Source: an uncultured Collinsella sp. (GTDB lineage Bacteria > Actinomycetota > Coriobacteriia > Coriobacteriales > Coriobacteriaceae). From it: 11,040 bases of DNA. The notes under the pieces are model-generated. The model made no database searches. It saw only the letters and a list, made by a program, of their open reading frames with translations, and was not told the DNA's origin. The DNA lies in NCBI GenBank assembly GCA_900553165.1, contig USCN01000030.1:1-11040 (forward strand). Reading direction: 5' to 3'. This document shows, in pieces, positions 1 through 5,176 of this stretch (position 1 is the stretch's first letter; each line of letters begins with the position of its first letter). The position numbers and the translations under genes were made by a program.

Positions 1-327
1 GCAGCGCTCGATGCCGGGCGCAAGGGCCGGGACGGTGTTGAGGTCGGCGAAGTTGAGACATTGCACGCGGTAACCGTGGGCTGCCAGCACGGGTCCCACT
101 TCGCGACAGAGCGTGCCTTTGGTGTCGAGCACGATGTAGCTTGCGTTCATTTGCAGCAGGTTGGGCTTGAGGACGTTTCGGGTCTTGCCGGCTCCCGAGG
201 GGCCGATCACAAGTGCATTGTTGTTGAGTCCCGTTTGGCGGGTGTCGCAGGAAAGCGTTCGATCTTTGGCGAGGATGGTGGACGATGCGGACTCAGATGC
301 GGCGAGACGGCTGGCGAGGTTAGACAT
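1..327 (-). CDS. VirD4/TraG-type type IV coupling ATPase, N-terminal part (runs off window)
   Basis: Type IV coupling proteins are hexameric ATPases that dock the relaxase-DNA complex to the conjugation channel at the membrane. Translating the minus strand from the ATG at 327-325 gives 109 open codons to the window edge. Residues 42-49 read GPSGAGKT, a Walker A motif, followed by RNVLKPNLLQMN and the family-typical SYIVLDTKG (63-71). The preceding TGLNNNALVI stretch matches the VirD4/TraG group found in Tn1549-like elements of Firmicutes and Actinobacteria. An AAGGAGG box ends about 6 nt before the ATG and fixes the start. The ATG overlaps the stop of the upstream ClpP-like gene by 8 nt, which suggests translational coupling. 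Only about 40 residues precede Walker A and none form a membrane helix, whereas many VirD4 proteins begin with two such helices. The C-terminal part, including Walker B, is outside the window. Confidence 0.82.
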   Translation of the reverse strand, partial: MSNLASRLAASESASSTILAKDRTLSCDTRQTGLNNNALVIGPSGAGKTRNVLKPNLLQMNASYIVLDTKGTLCREVGPVLAAHGYRVQCLNFADLNTVPALAPGIERC

Positions 328-937
328 GGGCGACCTCCTTGGTGGTCGAGAGGATTTCGTGGGCAAAGCCGAGCTCGACGGCGCGCTCGGCCGAAAGGTA
401 GGTGTCTTTTGCAGTGAGGGACTGGATGCGCTTGGGCGTGAGGCCGCTGCGGTCCGAGAGGATTTGCGTGAGGGTCTTGCGGGTCTGCATGAGACGCCGG
501 CTGGTTTCTTGCAGCGCAAGTGCCGAGCCGCCTGCCCCCTGGGGGATCAGCGGGTCGTGAATCATGAGCTCTGCATGGGGCGCCATACGGCGATCGTCGC
601 CGCCCATAAAGATCACGGCGCCCATGGACGCGGCGAATTCCAGGCAGACGGTGCGGATGGGGCACGATGCGAGGCGCATGGCGTCATAGATCGCAAGACC
701 CGATCGCACGCTTCCGCCGGCGCTGGCGACAAATATGGTGATGGGGCGGCTGGGGTCGGTGGCATCGAGCAGGCGGATCTGCTGGCATAGGTCGTGGGCC
801 ATCGGGGTTTCGATGTTTCCCATGACGGAGAGCTCGCGACGGGCGAGCATCTCATCGTAAATGCTGGTGAGCGTGATACCTCGGGCGGATTCACGCATGG
901 TGAGGGGGCTGATGATGGGGGAATGATTGGTGTCCAT
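320..937 (-). CDS. Accessory ClpP-family serine protease (mobile-element encoded)
   Basis: This 205-residue protein has the length and layout of ClpP peptidases, which form tetradecameric barrels fed by AAA+ unfoldases. Residues 71-87 carry the ASAGGSVRSGLAIYDAM strand-helix. The nucleophile motif AASMGA places the serine at 104, the MIHDP motif gives the histidine at 127, and KDTYLSAERAVELGF near 177-191 supplies a catalytic aspartate at 178, so the triad looks intact. The ATG at 937-935 follows an AAAGGAG box. Its neighbours are an unknown gene upstream (63-nt gap) and the VirD4-type coupling gene downstream (8-nt overlap), so it belongs to a transfer module and is unlikely to be the housekeeping clpP, which usually sits near clpX or tig. 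The Gly usually found before AAS is replaced (LEFAAS). Its substrate and partner unfoldase cannot be read from the sequence; processing of transfer or phage-type structural proteins is an inference. Confidence 0.85.
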   Translation of the reverse strand: MDTNHSPIISPLTMRESARGITLTSIYDEMLARRELSVMGNIETPMAHDLCQQIRLLDATDPSRPITIFVASAGGSVRSGLAIYDAMRLASCPIRTVCLEFAASMGAVIFMGGDDRRMAPHAELMIHDPLIPQGAGGSALALQETSRRLMQTRKTLTQILSDRSGLTPKRIQSLTAKDTYLSAERAVELGFAHEILSTTKEVAHV

Positions 938-1000
938 GAGGACTCCTTTCTGTTGGTTGTGTTGTGGAATAGGATTGTTGCCCGCGGAGGGGCTGGCAGG

Positions 1001-1891
1001 CTACAGGGTTCGTCCGAGCCTGAGATCGAGCTCGGTTGTGGGGCAGGCTGCCTGTTCGTGCGGCTCGCAAGCGCCAAGGGCTCCAAAGCGATGGAGCGTT
1101 GCGACGGGCGTGGTGTAGGCGAGCCGCAGCTGATGCTCGACAGGGGCACATCCGTCATTTTTGTAATGAGCCGCGTAGTACTGCGCGATGCTGGCGTTCA
1201 TCTCGCTGCCATTGCGATGGCGCTCAAACTGGCGTCTGCAGGTCTCGATGATCTTTGCTACCGACTTGGGTGCCGTCGCGGGAACAAGGGCGAGATAGCC
1301 CTCAAATAGCTCGTTGATGCTCAGGAGGCACAGCAGGTCGATCAGCGTCCTTATGGCTGCTCCCTCGGCGGAAAAGTGCGCGGTCATGCGGTTATATCGG
1401 TTGCGGTCGACGATGGCCGCATGGGGTCTTGGAGTTTTCTGCCCCGTGGTCCCGGGCTTTTGCCGCGCCTGTGTATTGAGCTCGACGTTGCAGCGCTTGA
1501 GGCCGTCCAACGGAAGGAACAGTGCGGTGCGCAGGGTGTTCCGCTTACTTTCGAGTTCATGACGCTCGTCGGGTTCCCATTCGAGCTTGAGTTTCGTGTC
1601 GAGCGCCGTAAGCATATGGGCTAGGCAGCCTACGGTAAGAACGTACGAATCGTTGTCGCGTTTTGGGGCATAGGGGTCTGTCAGCTTGCGAATGTCGGGG
1701 TCGCCCATGATCTTTGTGCAGCGCTTCAGCAGTTGAGGGTGGTCGGCCAAGATCGTCGCGAGCGGTAGCGACGCGTAGTTCTTTATGGTCGCGGCGGCAA
1801 AGGCGGCGTCATATTCGTTTGCATATGCTCGCTCAATGCGGGCATCCAGAATGCTTTTCTTATCGCCGTCTTCAGCGTGGTGGTTTGTCAT
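1001..1891 (-). CDS. Hypothetical protein of a mobile-element transfer module
   Basis: I do not recognise this family. The start chosen is the ATG at 1891-1889, preceded by a GGAGAAG ribosome binding site about 4 nt away, giving 296 residues. An in-frame ATG at 2047 would add 52 residues (His-rich, with HITHGKHITHDNQHINKQ) but has no ribosome binding site. The protein is soluble-looking, with no signal peptide and no clear membrane segment. The N-terminal third is rich in Ala and charged residues (ILDARIERAYANEYDAAFAA). The middle has a basic stretch, TQARQKPGTTGQKTPRPH, then a hydrophobic segment IRTLIDLLCLLSINELFEGY that is probably a buried helix. Three Cys lie in the last third. It is first in a minus-strand set with the ClpP-like protease and the coupling ATPase, so a role in conjugation or its control is likely but unproven. 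Confidence 0.6.
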   Translation of the reverse strand: MTNHHAEDGDKKSILDARIERAYANEYDAAFAAATIKNYASLPLATILADHPQLLKRCTKIMGDPDIRKLTDPYAPKRDNDSYVLTVGCLAHMLTALDTKLKLEWEPDERHELESKRNTLRTALFLPLDGLKRCNVELNTQARQKPGTTGQKTPRPHAAIVDRNRYNRMTAHFSAEGAAIRTLIDLLCLLSINELFEGYLALVPATAPKSVAKIIETCRRQFERHRNGSEMNASIAQYYAAHYKNDGCAPVEHQLRLAYTTPVATLHRFGALGACEPHEQAACPTTELDLRLGRTL

Positions 1892-1904
1892 AGCTTCTCC
1901 AATC

Positions 1905-1976
1905 GGTTGATGTTCGTGCTGTTTGTTGATGTGTTGGTTGTCGTGAGTGATGTGCTTGCCGTGGGTGATGTGCTGA
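1905..1976. repeat. Short imperfect direct repeats (GTTGATGTG/GTGATGTGCT type)
   Basis: Four imperfect copies sharing a GATGT core start at about 1909, 1928, 1949 and 1967, spaced 19, 21 and 18 nt apart. The best pair, GTGAGTGATGTGCT (1943-1956) and GTGGGTGATGTGCT (1961-1974), matches at 13 of 14 positions. They lie in the predicted 5' leader of the minus-strand transfer module, just upstream of its first start codon. The array could bind a regulator or be a low-complexity leader. It could also be coding if the upstream ATG at 2047 is used, where it gives a His-rich segment. Confidence 0.45.
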
Positions 1977-2209
1977 CGTTGGGGTGCTATGCGGTTTTCA
2001 ATGAGCCCGTGAGGCAGTTGCTGCAGGGGCGGGATGGAACGGCCCATGCAAGGCGGAAGGCATCGTGCTCAAAATCGAGACAGCAATGCCCCGGGTGCCT
2101 CACATGTGGCAGTTACCTCATTAAGTTGTCATTGCGTTTGGGGCTGTACTTTGCCGATCTTCTTTCTCTTACACGCTGAAAACTGAAACTGAATATGCTC
2201 GATCAAACG

Positions 2210-2229
2210 ATGACCACCGGAGCGGTCAT
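2210..2229. promoter_or_regulatory. Imperfect inverted repeat at the predicted minus-strand start site (operator or terminator)
   Basis: The arms ATGACC (2210-2215) and GGTCAT (2224-2229) pair perfectly around an 8-nt centre, with one further C-G pair inside. The dyad sits immediately downstream of the minus-strand -10 element at 2234-2239 and would cover its start site, a usual place for a repressor operator. On the plus strand the same hairpin is followed by ATTTTTA and could act as an intrinsic terminator, but no plus-strand gene upstream needs one. An operator role is therefore slightly favoured. Confidence 0.4.
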
Positions 2230-2233
2230 TTTT

Positions 2234-2262
2234 AAAGTACGTTCGTTTTGCTGATTTGACAA
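2234..2262 (-). promoter_or_regulatory. Predicted sigma70-type promoter for the mobile-element gene set
   Basis: Read on the minus strand, TTGTCA (2262-2257) and TACTTT (2239-2234) are separated by exactly 17 nt. The site lies in the AT-rich part of the intergenic region and points toward the hypothetical, ClpP-like and VirD4-like genes. Transcription would begin near 2227, leaving a leader of about 335 nt before the start codon at 1891. Confidence 0.5.
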
Positions 2263-2498
2263 GAACTAATTTTGAATTTTTTTCTACGGGATGAAATGAG
2301 ATTTGTGGAACGGTCGCGATTGGTGTCGCCAGCTTTGCATGTGGTGGCTCGGCGTTTGGGCTGGAACGACTGAGCCCCGAGATGGCGTCCCGTTCATGTT
2401 TGAGACAATATATGACTTTTTGCCCGTTGCAAACAGAGTCGCAGTGGGTGTTCTGTATGATGGCTCAGACAAGGTTGTTCAATGACAGGGAGGCATAT

Positions 2499-3341
2499 AT
2501 GGCAATCAAAGCCATTGCAATGGATATCGACGGTACGCTCACCAACGACCAGAAAGTGATTAGCCCGCGTACGCGCGAGAAGCTGCTCGCGGCGCAGGAG
2601 TCGGGCATTAAGCTCATTTTGGCTTCGGGCCGTCCCGCATGGGGGCTGCACGCCTTGGCGCAGGAGCTCGACCTTCAAAACCATGACGGTCTGCTGGTGG
2701 CCTTTAATGGCGCGCATGTGGTCGACGCTCAGACCGATGAGGTCCTTTTTGACCAGGCCATGCCGGCTGACGAGCTGCACCGTCTGATTGATCACCTGCA
2801 AAACTATGATGTGATCCCCATGATCTCGCTCGGGCGCGACCTGCATGTAGAGGACTCGTATCGCTGCATGATTACACTGCCGGACGGCTCGCAGAAGAAT
2901 ATCGTCAAATACGAGCGCGATGCCTGCGACCTTAAGATTCGCGAAGTCGAGAGCCTTCATGAGGTGGCGGATGCTTATCCCGTGGACAAGCTGCTGACGG
3001 CGGGCGATCCGGCCTACCTGCAGGCACATTACGAGGAGATGTATGCGCCCTTTAAGCAGACGCTTTCGGGCATGTTTACGGCCGACTGGTACTTTGAGTA
3101 CACGGCGCCCGGTATTGACAAGGCCCGCGCGCTCGAGGGTGCCCTGCCCAAGCTCGGCATCGATGCCAGCGAGGTCGTATCGTTTGGCGACGGCCAGAAC
3201 GACAGGTCCATGATTGAGTGGGCCGGCACTGGTGTTGCCATGGGCAACGCCGTCGATGAGGTTAAGGCTGTAGCCCAGATGGTGACCGCCAATAACAACG
3301 AAGACGGTATTGCGGTGGCGCTGGATAAGCTGCTGGGTTAG
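2499..3341 (+). CDS. HAD-superfamily IIB (Cof/YidA-like) sugar-phosphate phosphatase
   Basis: This 280-residue protein belongs to the Cof-type HAD phosphatases, cytoplasmic Mg2+-dependent enzymes that dephosphorylate sugar phosphates and similar metabolites. Motif I is DIDGT at residues 9-13, with Asp9 as nucleophile and Asp11 as acid/base. Motif II is LASGRP (41-46), and motif IV is GDGQND (230-235), which binds Mg2+. The segment between about 80 and 200 corresponds to the C2 cap of the IIB class, and the total length is typical. The start is the ATG at 2499, placed by an AGGGAGG box about 6 nt upstream and by the MAIKAIAMDIDGT beginning; an in-frame ATG 117 nt upstream lacks support. A terminator follows at 3364-3389. 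The substrate cannot be told from sequence. A link to the sugar phosphates of the downstream operon is possible but inferred only from position. Confidence 0.88.
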   Translation: MAIKAIAMDIDGTLTNDQKVISPRTREKLLAAQESGIKLILASGRPAWGLHALAQELDLQNHDGLLVAFNGAHVVDAQTDEVLFDQAMPADELHRLIDHLQNYDVIPMISLGRDLHVEDSYRCMITLPDGSQKNIVKYERDACDLKIREVESLHEVADAYPVDKLLTAGDPAYLQAHYEEMYAPFKQTLSGMFTADWYFEYTAPGIDKARALEGALPKLGIDASEVVSFGDGQNDRSMIEWAGTGVAMGNAVDEVKAVAQMVTANNNEDGIAVALDKLLG

Positions 3342-3363
3342 AATCGCCGATAATGCATGGTTC

Positions 3364-3390
3364 GGGCGCCTGCTTGCGGGCGCCCTTTTG
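3364..3390 (+). terminator. Intrinsic terminator between the two HAD genes
   Basis: GGGCGCC (3364-3370) and GGCGCCC (3379-3385) form a 7-bp GC-rich stem with an 8-nt loop, followed by TTTTG. The hairpin ends only a few bases before the AGGGAGG ribosome binding site of the next gene. Confidence 0.75.
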
Positions 3391-3404
3391 TTAGGGAGGG
3401 TGCC

Positions 3405-4064
3405 GTGTCCGCATTTCCGTTCGACGCCGTTATCTTTGACATGGACGGCGTGATTGTCGATACCGAGTATTACTACCTGGGCGAGACTGCCGCGTTTGCC
3501 AAGGAGCTTGGGCTTAATCTGACTCAAGAGGAGTTGAATGGGCAGGTCGGTACTTCGCATCAGTTCTTCCTGCATATGCTGGTCGATTGGTTTGAGCGCG
3601 CCGGTAAGGGGCATTTCACTGGCGAGGAAGCGTTGGCCCGTTGGGACGAGTGGGCGCATAAGCGTCCGCGCGACTATCAGGCTTTGATTAACCCAGGCGC
3701 CGTGGATACGATTCGAGAGCTGCCGCGCCGTGGCGTTCGCGTGGCGCTTGCCAGCTCGTCTCCCATGGTTAGCATCGAGGAAGTGCTCAATGCGTGCGGG
3801 CTGTCGGATGCCTTTGAGTATGTGGTGAGCGGCGAGCAGTTTAAGGAGAGCAAGCCCGAGCCCGACATCTACCTGCATGCGCTGGATCTCCTGGGGCTGC
3901 CCGCGAATCGCTGCTGCTGCGTTGAGGATTCGGTGCCTGGCATCACTGCCGGCAAGCGAGCCGGCCTGACAGTCATTGCCAAGCGCGAGGAGCGCTTTGG
4001 ATTTAGCCAAGATGCCGCGGACAAGATTATCGACCAGCTGCCGGAGCTGCTCACGCTTTCTTAG
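3405..4064 (+). CDS. HAD-superfamily IA phosphatase, beta-phosphoglucomutase-like
   Basis: A 219-residue HAD hydrolase of subfamily IA, the group that includes beta-phosphoglucomutase and 2-deoxyglucose-6-phosphate phosphatase. Motif I is DMDGVIVDTE (12-21) with Asp12 as nucleophile and Asp14 as acid/base. Motif II is ASSSP (116-120), the motif III lysine is Lys150 in SKPEPDIY, and motif IV is VEDSVPGI starting at 173. The helical cap lies between about 20 and 85. The start is the GTG at 3405, because an AGGGAGGG box ends 4 nt before it and the protein then begins MSAFPFDAVIFD; the in-frame ATG at 3357 lies before the terminator and would translate through its hairpin. Whether it is a mutase or a simple phosphatase is not decidable here. 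The intrinsic terminator just upstream suggests partial read-through or a separate promoter. Confidence 0.87.
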   Translation: MSAFPFDAVIFDMDGVIVDTEYYYLGETAAFAKELGLNLTQEELNGQVGTSHQFFLHMLVDWFERAGKGHFTGEEALARWDEWAHKRPRDYQALINPGAVDTIRELPRRGVRVALASSSPMVSIEEVLNACGLSDAFEYVVSGEQFKESKPEPDIYLHALDLLGLPANRCCCVEDSVPGITAGKRAGLTVIAKREERFGFSQDAADKIIDQLPELLTLS

Positions 4065-4065
4065 G

Positions 4066-4087
4066 AGCGCGGTAGTTGCGCGTTTTT
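4066..4087 (+). terminator. Weak intrinsic terminator after the second HAD gene
   Basis: AGCGCG (4066-4071) can pair with CGCGTT (4079-4084) around a 7-nt loop, with one G-U pair, and the T tract covers 4083-4087. It starts 2 nt after the stop codon. Confidence 0.5.
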
Positions 4088-4115
4088 CGGGTCTGATGAG
4101 TAAATACCCGACATT

Positions 4116-4144
4116 TTGGTGCGGCAGCAAGCATACTTTATGCT
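4116..4144 (+). promoter_or_regulatory. Possible promoter of the GntR-family regulator gene
   Basis: TTGGTG (4116-4121) and TATGCT (4139-4144) are 17 nt apart. The match to consensus is modest. The -10 element runs into the long inverted repeat beginning at 4143, so the start site would fall inside that repeat. Confidence 0.35.
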
Positions 4145-4189
4145 AAAACGGGCTTAAGGACTTGCTGAATGCCCTTAAGCCCGTTTTAG
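4143..4189. repeat. Perfect 17-bp inverted repeat (bidirectional terminator or operator)
   Basis: Arms CTAAAACGGGCTTAAGG (4143-4159) and CCTTAAGCCCGTTTTAG (4173-4189) are exact reverse complements around a 13-nt centre. With an A-run on the left and a T-run on the right it fits a bidirectional intrinsic terminator. It lies 26 nt before the start codon of the GntR-family gene, so it could also shape that gene's expression. A terminator is the simpler reading. Confidence 0.65.
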
Positions 4190-4214
4190 ACTTAATTGTG
4201 CTGGGAGAGGGTAT

Positions 4215-4958
4215 ATGCCACCGACTGAAGGGCTAACTGATGGTAAAGCAGCGATACCGCTGTACCAACAGGTTATTGATATCATTAAAAACGAAATCAA
4301 CTCCGGTGCCTACAAGGCGGGCGCGCGGATACCCAACGAATTCGAATTGGCTGAGAGCTATAAAGTTGGCCGCGTTACCGTGCGACGCGCTATTGAGGAG
4401 CTCGTCCAGCAGGGCTATCTAACGAAGCGGCAGGGGAAAGGCACGTTTGTCAATGCCCCCAAGCTTAAGCGCAAGATTCGCCAGAAGGATGACGTCCAGA
4501 GTTTTTCGGACGCATGCCGCGTTAACGGAATGGAGCCGGGGGCGTGCGTCATTTCGAGAAAGATACTGCCGGCAGATTCTACCGAAGCGCAGTTCTTTGG
4601 TGTTCCCGTTGGAACTGATTTGATTTGCGTTGAGCGTGTACGTACTGCCGATGGAGTCCCCGTCATGCTCGAGAACAACATATACGTTTACGAGGACAAC
4701 GCCTATCTATCAACGGCACCTCTATCTAACCAATCCATTTTTGAGTTCGTGCGCAACCGAACGGGCCGCACGCCCGCGTTTACCGACCCGTGCACGCTCG
4801 AGATCGCGTGCGCGTCGCCCGAGGTCGCTCGGCTGTTGGCAGTTCCCGTTGGCGAACCCTTGTTTTATATGGAAGCCTTCTTTTTCGATGAGCAGCGGCG
4901 GCCGTTTATCATCGGTCGTCAGCGGATCGTTGGGTCTCGCTACGTTTTTGACATCTAG
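4215..4958 (+). CDS. GntR-family (HutC/UTRA subfamily) transcriptional regulator, probable operon regulator
   Basis: This 247-residue protein has the standard two-domain form of HutC-type GntR regulators. Residues 15-79 are the winged helix-turn-helix: PLYQQVIDIIKNEI, GARIPNEFELAE, then VGRVTVRRAIEELVQQGYL and RQGKGTFV. Residues from about 97 to 242 form the UTRA effector domain, ending with FFFDEQRRPFIIGRQRIVG. Members bind palindromic operators as dimers and release them on binding a pathway metabolite. The ATG at 4215 follows GGGAGAGG. The gene is followed by a hairpin and then the fructosamine operon on the same strand; the frl locus of E. coli and the fra locus of Salmonella also carry GntR/HutC regulators. 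It is therefore a likely FrlR/FraR counterpart, with a phosphorylated Amadori compound as the inferred effector. The palindrome at 5112-5134 is a candidate target. Confidence 0.88.
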   Translation: MPPTEGLTDGKAAIPLYQQVIDIIKNEINSGAYKAGARIPNEFELAESYKVGRVTVRRAIEELVQQGYLTKRQGKGTFVNAPKLKRKIRQKDDVQSFSDACRVNGMEPGACVISRKILPADSTEAQFFGVPVGTDLICVERVRTADGVPVMLENNIYVYEDNAYLSTAPLSNQSIFEFVRNRTGRTPAFTDPCTLEIACASPEVARLLAVPVGEPLFYMEAFFFDEQRRPFIIGRQRIVGSRYVFDI

Positions 4959-4968
4959 GACATTGCGA

Positions 4969-5008
4969 ATGGAAGCGCCCGGTGGATCATCTCACCGGGC
5001 GTTTCCAT
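4969..5008 (+). terminator. Hairpin terminator after the GntR-family gene
   Basis: ATGGAAGCGCCCGGTG (4969-4984) pairs with CACCGGGCGTTTCCAT (4993-5008) over 16 positions, one of them G-U, with an 8-nt loop. No long T-run follows the stem, so termination may be incomplete. It separates the regulator from the operon promoter. Confidence 0.6.
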
Positions 5009-5068
5009 ACCGTTCACGGCGCAAACGCAACCGTTCAACCGCGTTGCGGCAATCAGTTTGAAATTATC

Positions 5069-5097
5069 TTGATGAAGGAAAAAGCTGCTGGTAATCT
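5069..5097 (+). promoter_or_regulatory. Predicted promoter of the fructosamine operon
   Basis: TTGATG (5069-5074) and TAATCT (5092-5097) are separated by 17 nt. Transcription would start near 5104, about 8 nt before the palindrome at 5112-5134, and about 73 nt before the permease start codon. Confidence 0.45.
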
Positions 5098-5111
5098 ATG
5101 GGACGTCATAG

Positions 5112-5134
5112 AACGTTTGCATTGTGCAAACGTT
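5112..5134. promoter_or_regulatory. Perfect palindromic operator candidate, 10-3-10
   Basis: AACGTTTGCA (5112-5121) and TGCAAACGTT (5125-5134) are exact reverse complements around the centre TTG. The site lies just downstream of the predicted -10 element and before the permease ribosome binding site, where a bound repressor would block transcription. The adjacent GntR/HutC protein is the obvious candidate binder, although a LacI-type protein cannot be excluded from the sequence. I found no second full copy in the window. Confidence 0.65.
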
Positions 5135-5176
5135 GAAGCGAGATGCGATGCAGTCTCGAGTTCTTTGGAGGTATCT

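Larger units (their letters stand above)
1892..2498. other. Intergenic region between mobile-element genes and chromosomal genes
   Basis: I see no convincing gene in these 607 bases. They separate a minus-strand transfer module from plus-strand metabolic genes. The part from 2165 to 2290 is clearly AT-richer than its surroundings and holds a minus-strand promoter and an inverted repeat, listed separately. A perfect TTGACA also reads on the plus strand at 2256-2261, but no good -10 element follows at 16-18 nt. The part nearest the unknown gene has short direct repeats. An imperfect hairpin with GGCAT/ATGCC ends spans 2059-2090. From 2300 to 2485 the sequence becomes GC-richer with no recognisable coding signal; no clear -35/-10 pair for the downstream HAD gene was found. 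No tRNA or obvious attachment-site repeat is visible. Confidence 0.6.

Noticed and set aside
1892..2047. N-terminal extension of the unknown transfer-module protein from the ATG at 2047
   Set aside because: No ribosome binding site there, while the ATG at 1891 has GGAGAAG at good spacing. Kept only as an alternative.
2420..2461. TTGCAA and TATGAT as a promoter for the first HAD gene
   Set aside because: The spacing is 23 nt, too long for a sigma70 promoter, and no -35 element lies at 16-18 nt.
2396..2485. Small plus-strand ORF of 29 codons before the first HAD gene
   Set aside because: The peptide looks plausible but there is no ribosome binding site and no recognised family.
2394..4130. 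Long minus-strand open frame (578 codons) opposite the two HAD genes
   Set aside because: It is antisense to two genes with clear HAD motifs and ribosome binding sites; its translation has no recognisable domain and the frame is open because of GC-biased codons.
5026..5048. CGCAAC/GTTGCG inverted repeat upstream of the operon promoter
   Set aside because: Only 6 bp of stem with an 11-nt loop; could easily arise by chance.
4982..5176. N-terminal extension of the permease from the ATG at 4982
   Set aside because: It would translate through a terminator hairpin, promoter and palindrome; family proteins begin near MSDTKAKK and GGAGG precedes that ATG.
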